Below, one piece after another: positions 43,000 through 53,885 of a stretch of 64,000 nucleotides of DNA (the first letter of the stretch is position 1; the number at the start of each line of letters is the position of its first letter). The DNA lies in assembly GCF_029024625.1 (NCBI RefSeq), contig NZ_CP118953.1:2046001-2110000 (forward strand). Direction: 5' to 3'. The notes below the pieces were generated by a model. The model saw only the letters and a list, made by a program, of their open reading frames with translations, was not told the DNA's origin and searched no databases. The stretch comes from Staphylococcus chromogenes (GTDB lineage Bacteria; Bacillota; Bacilli; Staphylococcales; Staphylococcaceae). The position numbers and the translations under genes were made by a program.

Positions 43000-43690
43000 G
43001 ATTGTCACTACTCCTTTTATTTAAAAATGCTTGACCCATCCATAAATCATCTTCCGTTGTTATCTTTATGTTTTCATAGTCGCCTTCCACGACGTGTACC
43101 GTTTCTCCTGCATGTTCAAGCAAGGAGGCATCATCTGTTCCCTCGAACTGTGTTTGCTCAGCTTGTTGATACGCATTAAGTAACGTTTTATAAGTCGCCC
43201 CCTGAGGCGTCTGAATTTGCCAAAGAACTGACCGATCTAGTGTTTTTGTAACCGTATGGTGTTGTACTTCTTTGATAGTATCTTTCGCTTTGACGCCCAC
43301 AATGGCAGCCCCTTGTTGTTGAACCGCTTCACACAACCTATTTATAGTCTCATGAGAGACAAAAGGACGTGCGCCATCATGCACGAGGACAAGGTCATTG
43401 TCTTCTAGTGAAACAGCTTGAAGTACACGATGGATACTGTCTTGTCGGGTCGCTCCCCCTTCAATGAGCGTGCGTACTTTATTGAATTTTTGACATAGCG
43501 CTCTCATCTCCATGTAATCTCTCGGATGCACTGCTAAATGGATGCCTTGACACTGTACATCATTTTGAAATACAGCTAAAGTGTGTGCCAGTATTGGACG
43601 GCCCGCGAGTTCGATAAACAGTTTATTATAATCTCGTTTCATGCGTGTTCCCTTACCCGCTGCCGGGATAATGACATGATAATTTTGCAT
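42992..43690 (-). CDS. ispD: 2-C-methyl-D-erythritol 4-phosphate cytidylyltransferase
   Basis: 232-residue nucleotidyltransferase with the N-terminal [17 protein letters not shown] loop, VHDGARPFV and the C-terminal [15 protein letters not shown]. It makes CDP-methylerythritol in the MEP pathway. A TarI-type ribitol-5-phosphate cytidylyltransferase is the main alternative in staphylococci, but the direct coupling to ispF (8-base overlap) favours IspD. The start overlaps the PIN/TRAM gene stop by one base (TAATG). Confidence 0.93.
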   Translation of the reverse strand: MQNYHVIIPAAGKGTRMKRDYNKLFIELAGRPILAHTLAVFQNDVQCQGIHLAVHPRDYMEMRALCQKFNKVRTLIEGGATRQDSIHRVLQAVSLEDNDLVLVHDGARPFVSHETINRLCEAVQQQGAAIVGVKAKDTIKEVQHHTVTKTLDRSVLWQIQTPQGATYKTLLNAYQQAEQTQFEGTDDASLLEHAGETVHVVEGDYENIKITTEDDLWMGQAFLNKRSSDNHV

Positions 43691-44754
43691 TATGCTTCCT
43701 CCACCTTTTTCGCAAAAATGATACGTCCTGATGCGGTTTGAAGTAAGCTAATGACTTCAAGATGCAACGTTTCATTTATGTGTTGTTTGGCATCGTCAAC
43801 CACGACCATTGTACCATCGTCAAAATAACCGACACCTTGTCCAGGCTCTTTCCCCACTTTTGTAATCATTAAATCAAAGCGATCTCCTTGATGCACTTCA
43901 GGAATGATAGCCTCAGACAAATCATTGACGTTTAACACTTTAATATCTTGAATGGCACACACGCGGTTGAGGTTGTAATCCGTCGTAATCACATGCGCAC
44001 GGTAATGTTGTGCAAGTTTGACAATTAGCGCATCGATATCTTGATGGCTTTTTTGAGGATAAATAATACGTGTAGGATGTTTTGAATCATGAATCGCATT
44101 TAATATTTCTAAACCTCGTCGCCCTTTATCTCTTTTTATACTATCATTCGCATCAGCGACGACTTGTAACTCATTGATAACGCCTTGAGGAATTAAAATT
44201 TCACCATCGATAAAGCCAGCTTCCATAATTTTATAAATACGCCCATCTATAATGGCACTCGTATCAATAATTTTAGGGACTGCGTTACGGGCATTAATGG
44301 CCATTGAACGCGCCATATTCTCAGGTAAAAACAACAACATTTCGTCGCGCTTTTTCAAACCAAACTGAAAACCGAGATACCCTAATAACAACGTGACAAT
44401 AATCGGCACGATGCGGTTGATAAAATCCGTCCCGATAAATTCTAAAATAAATGAAATCATGACTGAAATCATCAAACCAGTAAACAAACCAATCGTCGCA
44501 AAAATGATTTCTATAGCGCTATAACTTAAGATAAACTGTTCCACATTTTTTAATGTATAGGCAATGCGAGGAATAAACCAACCAAAAATAAGAAAGAAAA
44601 CAAGCATCCCTATAATTGCTGTGACATAACTATTTTCCATAATAGGAGGATGACTGACATGAAAATCAATCAGTATGCCAGGAATTAAAAATAACCCTAG
44701 TACACTCCCAATAATCATGAAAGAGATGACCACTAAAAATTTAACAAAATCCAT
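43690..44754 (-). CDS. PIN/TRAM domain membrane protein (YacL family)
   Basis: 354-residue protein with four N-terminal hydrophobic helices (about residues 5-25, 40-65, 80-105, 115-140). These are followed by a cytoplasmic PIN nuclease-like domain (IIDTSAIIDGRIYKI with the first acidic residue, then VITTDYNLNRV) and a C-terminal TRAM RNA-binding domain (GYFDDGTMVVVDDAKQHI). An RNA-directed function is likely but not established. It lies between radA and ispD as in Bacillus (yacL). Confidence 0.9.
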   Translation of the reverse strand: MDFVKFLVVISFMIIGSVLGLFLIPGILIDFHVSHPPIMENSYVTAIIGMLVFFLIFGWFIPRIAYTLKNVEQFILSYSAIEIIFATIGLFTGLMISVMISFILEFIGTDFINRIVPIIVTLLLGYLGFQFGLKKRDEMLLFLPENMARSMAINARNAVPKIIDTSAIIDGRIYKIMEAGFIDGEILIPQGVINELQVVADANDSIKRDKGRRGLEILNAIHDSKHPTRIIYPQKSHQDIDALIVKLAQHYRAHVITTDYNLNRVCAIQDIKVLNVNDLSEAIIPEVHQGDRFDLMITKVGKEPGQGVGYFDDGTMVVVDDAKQHINETLHLEVISLLQTASGRIIFAKKVEEA

Positions 44755-44770
44755 GCTTTTCCTCCTTTCT

Positions 44771-46144
44771 TTATTTAGATTTCAAAGCATATTTTAATGC
44801 TTCGTTTGTTGAGGTCACACCGATAACTTCAATGTTTTCTGGGAAGGTCCATCCCCCAATATTCGTTTTCGGTATAATCACACGTTTAAACCCTAATTTT
44901 GCTGCTTCTTGAACTCTTTGCTCAATTCGAGAGACACGGCGTACCTCACCTGTCAAACCAACTTCACCAATAAAACAGTCTAACCCATCAACGGCTTGGT
45001 CTTTAAAGCTTGAGGCTGTCGCAATAATGATGCTTAAATCCACAGCAGGTTCACTTAATTTGACGCCACCTGCCACTTTGATGTAGGCATCTTGTTGTTG
45101 TAACAGATACCCCTCTTTTTTCTCTAATACGGCCATCAATAGACTTAAACGGTTGTGATCAATCCCCGTCGCCATTCGTCTAGGATTATTAAATGTGGTC
45201 GGTGTGACGAGGGCTTGGACTTCTATTAATAGCGGACGTGTCCCTTCCATAGTGGCGACAATCGTCGACCCCGGAACATTCGTTGATCGCTCTTCTAAAA
45301 ACATTTCAGAAGGATTCGGGACACTTTTAAGACCTGCTTGTTTCATTTCAAAAATGCCCATTTCATTCGTTGAACCAAAGCGGTTTTTCACCGCACGTAA
45401 AATACGATAAGCATGATGCTCATCACCTTCAAAATAAAGCACGGTATCCACCATATGTTCTAATAATCTAGGACCCGCAATTTGTCCTTCTTTTGTCACG
45501 TGCCCCACGATAAACGTGGCAATATTCATCTGTTTGGCAATATGCATTAAACTTTGTGTACTTTCACGTACCTGAGACACAGAACCAGGTGCAGAACTAA
45601 TTTCTGGGTGATAAATCGTTTGAATAGAGTCTACAACGATGAGCTCGGGTTGTACTTTTTTTACTGCTTCATGAATCACCTCTAAATCCGTTTCTGCAAA
45701 TACATTTAAAGCACTCGCATCTTCATCTAAACGATCGGCACGTAATTTAGTTTGGTTTAATGATTCTTCTCCAGTAATATATAGCACTTTCTTTCCTTTT
45801 GATAACGCAGCGCACATTTGAAGTAACAATGTTGACTTTCCTATCCCTGGGTCTCCTCCGATTAAAACAAGAGAACCTTGGACAATACCGCCACCTAAAA
45901 CACGGTTAAACTCTTGGCTATTCGTTAAAATACGTGGTGTTTTTTCATTCTTTACTTCGTTGAGCGTTTGAATTTTTGATTGTGTCGTCTTTTGTGTATG
46001 TACCCCATGTTTCGGGTGTGCTGTTTTTTGTTCTAACGATTCTTCCATGGAATTCCATGCGCCACAGTTAGGACATTTCCCCATCCACTTCGGAGATTGA
46101 TAACCACATGCAGTACATTCAAATATGACTTTTTTCTTGGCCAC
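44771..46144 (-). CDS. radA: DNA repair protein RadA
   Basis: 457-residue RadA/Sms, a RecA-like helicase that acts at recombination branch migration. N-terminal four-Cys zinc finger ([19 protein letters not shown], residues 10-28), Walker [16 protein letters not shown], the RadA-specific KNRFGSTNE, and a C-terminal Lon-like domain ([12 protein letters not shown]...[12 protein letters not shown]). It follows a terminator after clpC, so it probably has its own promoter as well. Confidence 0.96.
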   Translation of the reverse strand: MAKKKVIFECTACGYQSPKWMGKCPNCGAWNSMEESLEQKTAHPKHGVHTQKTTQSKIQTLNEVKNEKTPRILTNSQEFNRVLGGGIVQGSLVLIGGDPGIGKSTLLLQMCAALSKGKKVLYITGEESLNQTKLRADRLDEDASALNVFAETDLEVIHEAVKKVQPELIVVDSIQTIYHPEISSAPGSVSQVRESTQSLMHIAKQMNIATFIVGHVTKEGQIAGPRLLEHMVDTVLYFEGDEHHAYRILRAVKNRFGSTNEMGIFEMKQAGLKSVPNPSEMFLEERSTNVPGSTIVATMEGTRPLLIEVQALVTPTTFNNPRRMATGIDHNRLSLLMAVLEKKEGYLLQQQDAYIKVAGGVKLSEPAVDLSIIIATASSFKDQAVDGLDCFIGEVGLTGEVRRVSRIEQRVQEAAKLGFKRVIIPKTNIGGWTFPENIEVIGVTSTNEALKYALKSK

Positions 46145-46221
46145 ATTGCCACCTCCTTTTTCGGCTATAACAAATCTATTTTATACTTGTGTCTTCAATC
46201 TGACAAATGAAGAATTTAAAA

Positions 46222-46254
46222 AGCCTTTAATGCGCCACTTACGCATTAAAGGCT
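46222..46254 (-). terminator. Terminator of the ctsR-mcsAB-clpC operon
   Basis: Perfect 13-base stem AGCCTTTAATGCG / CGCATTAAAGGCT with a 7-base loop, then TTTTTAAATTC on the minus exit. Confidence 0.9.
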
Positions 46255-46270
46255 GAGGTGTTCAGATTAT

Positions 46271-48757
46271 TTATGATTTCGCTTCGTCTTTATCTTGATC
46301 TTCTTCAGAAGTTATTACTTCTGTTTCAGATGCACGTTCTTGAATATCATACTTGAATGACTCACCATCATAATCCACAGTGACATCTTTGCCATCTAAC
46401 TCTTTACCTTCTAAAATAAGTTCACTTAAGTTATCTTCTACTGTTTTTTGGATGGCACGAATCAATGGACGTGCACCATACTCAGGGTCATAACCCTCAG
46501 AAGCAATTTGTTCTTTTGCTGCATCTGTCACGTGAATATTAATGTTTTGTTCTGACAAACGAGAAGTCAATTTGTTCACCATCATCGTAACAATTTCTTT
46601 AAGTTCATCTTTGCTTAATTTATGGAAAACAATAATATCATCGACACGGTTTAAAAATTCAGGACGGAATGCATTTTTCAGTTCTTTCATCATTGTTTTG
46701 CGGATAGACTCGTAATCTTGTCCTTCACCTTGACCACCAAATCCTGCAAATCGTTGGTCTTGAAGTTCTTGTGCCCCTACGTTAGAAGTCATAATGATGA
46801 CTGTATTTCTGAAATCGACACGACGTCCTTTGGTATCAGTAAGATGTCCGTCATCTAAAACTTGTAATAAAATATTAAATACATCTGGATGCGCTTTTTC
46901 AATTTCGTCGAATAAGATGACAGAATAAGGTTTACGACGCACTTTTTCAGTGAGTTGTCCGCCATCATCGTGACCCACATAGCCTGGAGGGGCACCAACT
47001 AAACGACTTACCGCATGTTTTTCCATAAACTCACTCATGTCAACACGAATCATCGCGTCTTCTTCGCCAAACATAGATTCTGCTAAGGCACGCGCAAGTT
47101 CCGTTTTACCGACACCTGTTGGGCCTAAGAAGATGAAACTACCAATAGGACGTTTCGGATCTTTAAGTCCAGCACGCGCACGACGTACCGCTTTAGAAAT
47201 TGCTGTAACCGCATCTTTTTGACCGATGACACGTTCATGGAGGGTATCTTCAAGGTGAAGTAATCGGTCAGATTCTGTTTCATTTAGACGTGTTAACGGA
47301 ATGCCTGTCCAACCTGCAATCACTTCTGCAATATCTTCAGCAGCTAATGTTGTGTGTTGGCCACCTTGATTATTTTTCCATTCATTTTTAGCTTCTTCGT
47401 ATTGTGTTTCAAGTTTCGTTTGTTTATCACGAAGATTTGCGGCATTTTCAAACTCTTGCGCATGAACTGCAGCATCTTTTTCTTTTTTAACTTGTTCGAT
47501 TTGTTGCTCGATTTCTTTTAAATTTGTTGGTGTTGTATGATGTCTTAAACGTACTTTTGAACTTGCTTCATCGATTAAATCGATGGCTTTGTCAGGTAAA
47601 AAGCGATCCTGAACGTAACGGTCACTTAATTTTGCTGCCGCTTCAATTGCCTCATCAGAAATATTAATACGATGATGCGCTTCATAACGGTCACGTAATC
47701 CTTTTAAGATTTTAACTGTATCTTCAACACTTGGTTCATCGACTTGTACCGGTTGGAAACGACGTTCTAATGCCGCATCTTTTTCAATGTGTTTACGATA
47801 CTCATCTAATGTTGTGGCACCGATACATTGTAACTCACCGCGTGCTAAAGCCGGTTTTAAAATGTTAGAGGCATCAATCGCACCTTCAGCGCCTCCAGCA
47901 CCAATCAATGTGTGCAATTCATCAATAAATAGAATCACGTTGCCAGCTTGGTGAATTTCTTCCATCACTTTTTTCAAACGTTCTTCAAATTCACCACGAT
48001 ATTTTGTACCCGCGACAACTGTGCCCATATCTAAAGACATCACACGTTTATCTTTTAATGTTTCAGGTACTTCATTGTTTACAATGGCTTGTGCTAAACC
48101 TTCTGCAATTGCTGTTTTACCTACCCCAGGTTCACCGATAAGTACAGGATTGTTTTTCGTACGTCGACTTAATACTTCAATAACACGTGTAATTTCTTTG
48201 TTACGACCTACTACTGGATCTAACGTACCGTCTTTAGCGATGACTGTTAAATCTCTCGCAAGTCCATCAAGGGTAGGGGTATTGTTTGATTTTGACGTTT
48301 GTGCATTTTTATTAGACATTTCAGGATTGCCTAGGGCTTTAACGACTTGTGCACGTGCTTTCGTAATATTCAAATCTAGATTTGCAAATACGCGTGCAGC
48401 CACCCCTTCGTTTTCACGAATTAAGCCAAGTAATATATGCTCTGTACCCACAAAGTTGTGTTGTAATTTGCGTGCTTCGTCCATAGACAGTTCAATGACT
48501 TTTTTCGCACGTGGCGTATAATGTAAAGCGCCCATATTGTCTTGACCGCGACCGATGAGCTTTTCAACTTCTGCAACGACTTTTTCTTCAGTAATATCAA
48601 AACTTTCTAGCACTTTTGCAGCTATGCCTTCAGGTTCTTTCATTAAACCTAATAATAAGTGTTCTGTTCCAATGTTAGAGTGATTCAGGCGAATCGCTTC
48701 TTCTTGCGCATGTGCTAATACACGTTGCGCACGTTCAGTTAGTCTTCCAAATAACAT
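46271..48757 (-). CDS. clpC: ATP-dependent Clp protease ATPase subunit ClpC
   Basis: 828-residue Hsp100 unfoldase that feeds ClpP, including substrates marked by phosphoarginine. Two Clp_N repeats (residues 1-145), AAA1 Walker [14 protein letters not shown], the middle domain with UVR motif ([19 protein letters not shown]), and AAA2 [14 protein letters not shown]. It is last in the ctsR operon, 12 bases after mcsB, with its own strong terminator. Confidence 0.97.
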   Translation of the reverse strand: MLFGRLTERAQRVLAHAQEEAIRLNHSNIGTEHLLLGLMKEPEGIAAKVLESFDITEEKVVAEVEKLIGRGQDNMGALHYTPRAKKVIELSMDEARKLQHNFVGTEHILLGLIRENEGVAARVFANLDLNITKARAQVVKALGNPEMSNKNAQTSKSNNTPTLDGLARDLTVIAKDGTLDPVVGRNKEITRVIEVLSRRTKNNPVLIGEPGVGKTAIAEGLAQAIVNNEVPETLKDKRVMSLDMGTVVAGTKYRGEFEERLKKVMEEIHQAGNVILFIDELHTLIGAGGAEGAIDASNILKPALARGELQCIGATTLDEYRKHIEKDAALERRFQPVQVDEPSVEDTVKILKGLRDRYEAHHRINISDEAIEAAAKLSDRYVQDRFLPDKAIDLIDEASSKVRLRHHTTPTNLKEIEQQIEQVKKEKDAAVHAQEFENAANLRDKQTKLETQYEEAKNEWKNNQGGQHTTLAAEDIAEVIAGWTGIPLTRLNETESDRLLHLEDTLHERVIGQKDAVTAISKAVRRARAGLKDPKRPIGSFIFLGPTGVGKTELARALAESMFGEEDAMIRVDMSEFMEKHAVSRLVGAPPGYVGHDDGGQLTEKVRRKPYSVILFDEIEKAHPDVFNILLQVLDDGHLTDTKGRRVDFRNTVIIMTSNVGAQELQDQRFAGFGGQGEGQDYESIRKTMMKELKNAFRPEFLNRVDDIIVFHKLSKDELKEIVTMMVNKLTSRLSEQNINIHVTDAAKEQIASEGYDPEYGARPLIRAIQKTVEDNLSELILEGKELDGKDVTVDYDGESFKYDIQERASETEVITSEEDQDKDEAKS

Positions 48758-48769
48758 AATCGAACCTCC

Positions 48770-49774
48770 TTAAATGTGTGTTCGTAAAATTTCAGCTCTT
48801 TTAGCTTCTATTGATTGTTCTTCATCTTCATCTATTAAAAATGGAGATTGTATTGCTATCATTAATTCATTAAATTGAAAATCTTCAATATCTAAAATAC
48901 CTAAGTCTACCCCAAGTTTAATATCGCTCAAACGATAAGAGGCTTCTTCGACTGAAATGAGTCGACTGTATTTCAATATACCGAGAGAACGATAAATACG
49001 GTCGAGCGTTTCAGTATGCTTGTGTGTATTTAAACGCGTTCTAAATTCAAGTTCTTCAGTAATAATTTGTTGAACCAACTCAGTTAATGCTTCGATAATT
49101 TCTTGTTCACTTTTTCCTAAAGTTAATTGGTTGGACACTTGATAAACATGACCATAAACTTGAGAGCCTTCCCCATAAATACCCCGTATTGTAAATCCAA
49201 AACGGTTAATCGACTGTGCAATACGTGACATCCGTTTCATAATGGACAATGCGGGTAAATGGAGCATCACACTTGCTCTCATCCCTGTCCCAACATTCGT
49301 TGGACAAGTCGTTAAATATCCTAAATCTTCATCGTAGCTAATGGTTGTTGCAGCATCGAGTTGGTCATCGATTTCGGATGCTTTGTCATACAGTGTATTT
49401 AAAGATAAATCTGTTCCCATTACTTGAATGCGCACATGATCTTCTTCATTCACCATCACACTTACAGACTCATCTTCATTTAATAACACTGCAGAGGCAG
49501 GTTGCTTAGTCAATTCAGGACTGATGAGATGTTTGGCCACCAGTTTGTATTTACTCTGTTGGTCAAGAGCATCTAGTCGCGTCACCTTTAAATCGGTAAG
49601 TGCATCTTGGACTTCATTAATAACGCGGTGTCCTTCTTCTTCAGAGGGAAACATCAGCGGATGCACATAGTTTTCAAGATTACGTGCTAATCGTATTCTT
49701 GAGGACATGACTACTGGTGACGAGTTCGATTCTTGAAGCCAACCACTCATTGAATGTTTAAGATTGTCCGTCAT
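48770..49774 (-). CDS. mcsB: Protein-arginine kinase McsB
   Basis: About 334 residues, phosphagen-kinase fold. It phosphorylates arginines in misfolded proteins and in CtsR, targeting them to Clp[15 protein letters not shown] near residue 25 and [18 protein letters not shown] with the catalytic Cys are intact. The ATG at 49774 ([11 protein letters not shown]) lies inside the end of mcsA (17-base overlap) with GAGGTG upstream; the open frame 39 codons longer lies in mcsA and is not used. Confidence 0.94.
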   Translation of the reverse strand: MTDNLKHSMSGWLQESNSSPVVMSSRIRLARNLENYVHPLMFPSEEEGHRVINEVQDALTDLKVTRLDALDQQSKYKLVAKHLISPELTKQPASAVLLNEDESVSVMVNEEDHVRIQVMGTDLSLNTLYDKASEIDDQLDAATTISYDEDLGYLTTCPTNVGTGMRASVMLHLPALSIMKRMSRIAQSINRFGFTIRGIYGEGSQVYGHVYQVSNQLTLGKSEQEIIEALTELVQQIITEELEFRTRLNTHKHTETLDRIYRSLGILKYSRLISVEEASYRLSDIKLGVDLGILDIEDFQFNELMIAIQSPFLIDEDEEQSIEAKRAEILRTHI

Positions 49775-50297
49775 CGTGAGACACCTCGCTTTGTTTAGCT
49801 TCAAGTGCTTTGATTTCATCACGTACAATGGCTGCTTCTTCAAAGGCTTGTGTTTCAATGAGTTCTTGTAATTGTTGACGTTTGCCTTCAATTTGTTGCT
49901 TTAATGCCCGTTTTTGATGCGTGGATTTCGGATATTTGCCCGAATGACGCGTATGGCCACCTTGTACGCGACGCACAATATCATAAACATCATCTTTAAA
50001 AGTGGCATAGCAGTCGTGGCAACCAAATTTCCCTACATGGGCAATATCTTTTAGAGACATTTGACACGTCGGACATCGTTTTTCTTCACGATAAACGAGC
50101 TGATCAACGTTAATGCCATATTTGGCTGCAAGATGTTGTAAAATTTGTTGAACGACAAACGTCCCTTCAACATCTTCGCCCCCGTGCCAATGTTCATCAG
50201 ATGACCCTTGATTGTGTGCCTGGTACAAAGTTTCTTTATTTTGTTTTTGTTGTGTTAACTGCACGAATTCCTGTTCCTCGCGTGTCAATAGCATCAC
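49758..50297 (-). CDS. mcsA: McsA, activator of McsB, with degenerate N-terminal zinc finger
   Basis: 179-residue partner of McsB; in S. aureus McsA has four CXXC motifs in two zinc-binding units and a C-terminal UVR domain. Here the second unit is present (CPTC and CHDC, about residues 75-96) and so is the UVR motif ([18 protein letters not shown]). The N terminus reads [16 protein letters not shown] and has no cysteine before residue 70, so both N-terminal CXXC motifs are gone. Other frames of the first 70 bases do not restore them. Ribosome site GAAGGTGATG follows ctsR closely. A second ATG (residue 2) may be the actual start. Confidence 0.88.
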   Translation of the reverse strand: MMLLTREEQEFVQLTQQKQNKETLYQAHNQGSSDEHWHGGEDVEGTFVVQQILQHLAAKYGINVDQLVYREEKRCPTCQMSLKDIAHVGKFGCHDCYATFKDDVYDIVRRVQGGHTRHSGKYPKSTHQKRALKQQIEGKRQQLQELIETQAFEEAAIVRDEIKALEAKQSEVSHDDGQS

Positions 50298-50308
50298 CTT
50301 CTCGTAGT

Positions 50309-50770
50309 CTAGTAATAGTTAATGACTGGAAGTAATCGTTTTAAAATGTTCGCTCGAATAATGTCTCGAGATTGGACATCCATCGTAAGCGTTTCTCTAT
50401 CTACGACTGCTGCAATCAATTTAGCTTCGCGTTCTGTAATTAATTGATTATCAAATAATCCATCTATAATGTAATAAGCTTGTTGTTGTGAAATAGAGGG
50501 GCCAATTAACTCCATCAAACGTTTAATGTAGGAGGCATGATCTTTCGTTTCAATTTTAGTGATGCGAATATATCCTCCGCCACCACGTTTACTTTCGATT
50601 TCGTACCCATGTTCATTGGTAAAACGTGTTTTTATAACGTAATTCAGCTGAGATGGTACACAATCAAAACGTTGTGCGATATTGGCGCGCTGAATTTCAA
50701 CAACATCATCATTTGTTTCTTCAAATAATTGTTTAATGTATTGTTCTATGATGTCAGACATATTGTGCAT
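50309..50770 (-). CDS. ctsR: Class III stress gene repressor CtsR
   Basis: 153-residue heat-labile repressor of clp genes. N-terminal winged helix ([14 protein letters not shown], then [17 protein letters not shown]) with the Gly-rich wing [12 protein letters not shown] that acts as heat sensor, and a C-terminal dimer/McsB-binding domain. The ATG at 50770 ([11 protein letters not shown]) follows AGAGGTGAT. First gene of ctsR-mcsA-mcsB-clpC, with a CtsR operator at its own promoter. Confidence 0.96.
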   Translation of the reverse strand: MHNMSDIIEQYIKQLFEETNDDVVEIQRANIAQRFDCVPSQLNYVIKTRFTNEHGYEIESKRGGGGYIRITKIETKDHASYIKRLMELIGPSISQQQAYYIIDGLFDNQLITEREAKLIAAVVDRETLTMDVQSRDIIRANILKRLLPVINYY

Positions 50771-50782
50771 GGTATCACCTCT

Positions 50783-50799
50783 TTTGACCATCTTTGACT
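50783..50799 (-). promoter_or_regulatory. CtsR operator
   Basis: The minus strand reads AGTCAAAGATGGTCAAA, which fits the CtsR heptad repeat (A/G)GTCAAA-NAN-(A/G)GTCAAA at every position. It sits just downstream of the -10 element, so bound CtsR would block initiation. A further half site GGTCAAA lies at 50822-50816. Confidence 0.92.
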
Positions 50800-50801
50800 A
50801 T

Positions 50802-50830
50802 ATTATAGAAGGTGGTTTGACCTTTTTCAA
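50802..50830 (-). promoter_or_regulatory. ctsR promoter
   Basis: -35 TTGAAA (50830-50825), 17-base spacer, -10 TATAAT (50807-50802) on the minus strand, immediately before the CtsR operator. Confidence 0.85.
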
Positions 50831-50934
50831 CCAATTTGTTTGTAAGGTTCGAAAAATAGTTATGTTACTGCTTACATTTTTAGTGTATGATAGTCTTAGT
50901 TAAAATTTATAAATTGAACAGAGGTGTTTATTTA

Positions 50935-52140
50935 ATGCACATTTTAATTGGGATTGTCGGCATACTTGTGTTTTTGGGATTGGCTTGGCTCGCAAGTTCT
51001 GACAAGAAAAATGTTCGTTGGCATTACATTGGCTTATTGTTATTAATTCAATTGATATTTGCGTTTATTTTATTAAAAACGAACTTCGGTGTCATTGTTG
51101 TAGGCGGAATTGCGAATGGCTTTGCCTATTTATTGAAACAAGCGGCTGAAGGGGTCAACTTTGTCTTCGGTGGTTTAGCAAATAAAGGTGAAATGCCATT
51201 CTTCTTAAATGTTTTATTACCAATCGTATTTATTTCAGCATTAATTGGGATTTTGCAATACTTAAAGATTTTACCTATCATTATTAATGTTTTAGGATTT
51301 TTAATTTCTAAAGTCAACGGTATGGGACGTTTAGAGTCTTACAACGCGGTTGCCTCAGCAATTTTAGGTCAATCTGAAGTGTTTATCTCACTAAAAAAAC
51401 AATTGCCTTACATTCCAAAACATCGCTTGTATACCTTAACAGCATCCGCGATGTCTACTGTTTCAGCATCTATTATTGGTGCATACTTTACAATGGTCAA
51501 ACCTGAATACGTCGTAACTGCAGTTGTTTTAAACTTATTTGGAGGATTCATTGTTGCCTCAATTGTCAATCCTTATAAAGTAAATGAAAAAGACGATAAA
51601 TTACTTATTGAAGAAGAGAAAAAACAACAATCTTTCTTTGAAATGTTGGGAGAATATATTTTAGACGGTTTCAAAGTCGCAGTCATTGTTGGTGCCATGT
51701 TAATTGGTTATATCGCTTTAATCACTTTCTTAAATGGCATTGTCGGCGGTATTATCCATTTCGTATCTGGCGGTTCCCTTGATTGGAACTTCCAAACATT
51801 AATCGGTTTTGTTTTTGCGCCACTCGCTTTCTTAACAGGTATTCCTTGGCATGACGCTGTAGAAGCTGGTTCCATCATGGCAACAAAACTGTTATCCAAT
51901 GAGTTTGTAGCGATGACTGAGTTAGGTAAAGCAAATGGACTTTCTGAGCGCGCACTAGGTGTTGTTTCCGTGTTCCTTGTGTCATTTGCGAACTTTAGCT
52001 CTATCGGTATCATTTCAGGGGCCATCAAATCTTTAAATGACGAAAAAGGTGACGTCGTTGCACGTTTCGGTCTTAAATTATTATTTGGTGCGACGCTCGT
52101 ATCATTCATTTCAGCAACTATCGCAGGATTCTTCTTATAA
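50935..52140 (+). CDS. nupC: Concentrative nucleoside transporter NupC
   Basis: 401-residue CNT-family nucleoside:cation symporter in the membrane with about ten hydrophobic segments. The family core is seen in FGGLANKGEMPFFLNVLLPIVF, NAVASAILGQSEVFISLKKQLP and LSEREL-like LSERALGVVSVFLVSFANFSSIG. The ATG at 50935 (MHILIGIVGI) follows AGAGGTG. It is monocistronic and ends at a strong terminator. It would supply nucleosides for salvage, including the deoxynucleoside kinases at 5-6.5 kb. Confidence 0.92.
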   Translation: MHILIGIVGILVFLGLAWLASSDKKNVRWHYIGLLLLIQLIFAFILLKTNFGVIVVGGIANGFAYLLKQAAEGVNFVFGGLANKGEMPFFLNVLLPIVFISALIGILQYLKILPIIINVLGFLISKVNGMGRLESYNAVASAILGQSEVFISLKKQLPYIPKHRLYTLTASAMSTVSASIIGAYFTMVKPEYVVTAVVLNLFGGFIVASIVNPYKVNEKDDKLLIEEEKKQQSFFEMLGEYILDGFKVAVIVGAMLIGYIALITFLNGIVGGIIHFVSGGSLDWNFQTLIGFVFAPLAFLTGIPWHDAVEAGSIMATKLLSNEFVAMTELGKANGLSERALGVVSVFLVSFANFSSIGIISGAIKSLNDEKGDVVARFGLKLLFGATLVSFISATIAGFFL

Positions 52141-52187
52141 AATTAATCTAAATACCTCTCTTTTACTTATTTAGGTTCTATAAAAAT

Positions 52188-52225
52188 AGCCATCAAAATT
52201 TACGCTTAGATAAATTTTGATGGCT
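52188..52225 (+). terminator. Terminator of nupC
   Basis: 15-base stem AGCCATCAAAATTTA / TAAATTTTGATGGCT, followed by TTTCTTATTA. Confidence 0.9.
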
Positions 52226-52277
52226 TTCTTATTATAAATGGGCACTTTGACATAGCCCTACTTTTTCATATAAAAAA

Positions 52278-52314
52278 CGTGAGAATAATCATCCATTGAT
52301 GGCTTATCCTCACG
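52278..52314 (-). terminator. Terminator of pdxST
   Basis: Stem CGTGAGGATAA / TTATTCTCACG with a 15-base loop and TTTTTTATATG on the minus exit, 13 bases after the pdxT stop. Confidence 0.87.
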
Positions 52315-52326
52315 TCTGTTTAATAT

Positions 52327-52887
52327 TTATCCTTTTGACACAACTTCGTTAATAAAATAGTTGATGATACTATAATCTTCCGTCAATTCAGGATGGAATG
52401 AGACGCCTAAATACTTTCCTTGGCGAACCGCTATCATTTTATCATCGATGACCCCTAACACATTCACTTGATCTCCAACGGATTGAATATGTGGGGCTCG
52501 AATAAACACCCCTTCTACTGGGTGATCGATACCTTTAATCGTTAAATCCGCTTCGAAACTATCTACTTGTCTTCCAAATGAATTACGTTCAACGGTAATA
52601 TCTAATTTTTTAAGGTAACCTTCTTCTCCAACGATATCTTGTGCAAGGACAATAAGACCCGCACATGTCCCAAACATCGGTAGCTCTGATTGTTGAAGCG
52701 CCTCTTTAAAACCGTATAAATTCATCAAGCGACGTAACGTTGTCGATTCTCCGCCTGGAATAATCAAGCCGTCAATCTTTTCAAGTTGTTCTACTTTTTT
52801 AATATAAATCCCTTCATGACCACTCGCTTCAATATGGCGAATGTGTTCACGAACGGCCCCTTGTAAGGCGAGTACTCCAATTTTCAT
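52327..52887 (-). CDS. pdxT: Pyridoxal 5'-phosphate synthase glutaminase subunit PdxT
   Basis: 186-residue glutamine amidotransferase that passes ammonia to PdxS. Oxyanion loop [10 protein letters not shown], nucleophile in [10 protein letters not shown] and the His-Glu pair in SFHPELTED complete the triad. The ATG at 52887 ([10 protein letters not shown]) begins two bases after the pdxS stop; an overlapping GTG at 52899 is less likely. Confidence 0.96.
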   Translation of the reverse strand: MKIGVLALQGAVREHIRHIEASGHEGIYIKKVEQLEKIDGLIIPGGESTTLRRLMNLYGFKEALQQSELPMFGTCAGLIVLAQDIVGEEGYLKKLDITVERNSFGRQVDSFEADLTIKGIDHPVEGVFIRAPHIQSVGDQVNVLGVIDDKMIAVRQGKYLGVSFHPELTEDYSIINYFINEVVSKG

Positions 52888-52888
52888 T

Positions 52889-53776
52889 TTACCAACCACG
52901 CTCTTGCATACGTTCTTCTAATGAAAGTGAATTGATATCTAAACCTTTCATCGCTGTGCCAAGGTCTTTTGCTAATTTACCGATGAGTTCATAATCTTGG
53001 TAATGTGTTGTCGCTTGAACAATTGCTTTTGCGAATGTTTCAGGATCTTCTGATTTGAAAATACCAGAGCCAACAAAGACCCCATCTGCACCTAGTTCCA
53101 TCATTAATGCCGCATCTTGAGGTGTCGCTACACCACCTGCCGCAAAGTTAACTACGGGTAAACGTCCAGTAGATTTAATCGTTTTCAATACATCATAAGG
53201 TGCCCCTAGATTTTTCGCTTCTGTCATTAATTCATCGTCACTCATCACTGTAATACGATTCACTTCTTGGTTGACTTGACGCATATGACGTACCGCTTCA
53301 ACAATGTTTCCTGTACCCGGCTCACCTTTTGTACGTAACATTGCAGCACCTTCGCCAATACGACGTGCCGCTTCACCCAGGTTACGACAGCCACAAACGA
53401 ATGGAACAGTGTAATCACTTTTCTTAAGGTGGAACACTTCATCCGCAGGTGTCAATACTTCAGATTCATCAATATAATCGACACCCATCGCTTCTAAAAC
53501 ACGTGCTTCTGTAATGTGACCGATTCGACATTTCGCCATAACTGGAATAGACACGGCATTCATCACTTCTTCTACAATTTTAGGATTACATGCACGTGCA
53601 ACACCGCCTGCTGCTCTGATATCAGAAGGTACACGTTCAAGTGCCATGACTGCCACTGCACCTGCTTCTTCTGCGATTTTCGCTTGTTCGGCGTTAACCA
53701 CATCCATGATTACGCCACCTTTTTGCATTTCTGCCATACCGCGTTTAACGCGCTCTGAACCAACTTGTTTAGACAT
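52889..53776 (-). CDS. pdxS: Pyridoxal 5'-phosphate synthase subunit PdxS
   Basis: 295-residue TIM-barrel synthase that builds PLP directly from ribose 5-phosphate, glyceraldehyde 3-phosphate and ammonia. Conserved [44 protein letters not shown] with the active-site Lys region, and [18 protein letters not shown]. The ATG at 53776 ([13 protein letters not shown]) follows AAGGGGGA. Operon pdxS-pdxT, divergent from the MocR-type regulator pdxR. Confidence 0.97.
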   Translation of the reverse strand: MSKQVGSERVKRGMAEMQKGGVIMDVVNAEQAKIAEEAGAVAVMALERVPSDIRAAGGVARACNPKIVEEVMNAVSIPVMAKCRIGHITEARVLEAMGVDYIDESEVLTPADEVFHLKKSDYTVPFVCGCRNLGEAARRIGEGAAMLRTKGEPGTGNIVEAVRHMRQVNQEVNRITVMSDDELMTEAKNLGAPYDVLKTIKSTGRLPVVNFAAGGVATPQDAALMMELGADGVFVGSGIFKSEDPETFAKAIVQATTHYQDYELIGKLAKDLGTAMKGLDINSLSLEERMQERGW

Positions 53777-53824
53777 TTTAAATTGTCCCCCTTTTCTAAT
53801 ATACAACAGTAGCTTATACTATTA

Positions 53825-53871
53825 TCTGAACCTTTAAAAGTGTCAGAATTAAACATTTTTAAGTGGTCAGA
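53825..53871. promoter_or_regulatory. Putative PdxR-binding repeats
   Basis: Two direct copies, AAAAGTGTCAGA (53836-53847) and TAAGTGGTCAGA (53860-53871), 24 bases apart, plus an inverted copy TCTGAACCTTTA (53825-53836; reads TAAAGGTTCAGA on the other strand). They fill the pdxS/pdxR gap, and their AAGTGG-TC core resembles described PdxR boxes. Which copies are bound is inferred. Confidence 0.6.
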
Positions 53872-53885
53872 TTGGAGAGAAAGCT

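Noticed and set aside
49758..50297. Frameshift as the reason for the missing McsA cysteines
   Set aside because: I read the other two frames of the first 70 bases and found no CXXC pair with correct spacing; substitution or replacement is more likely.
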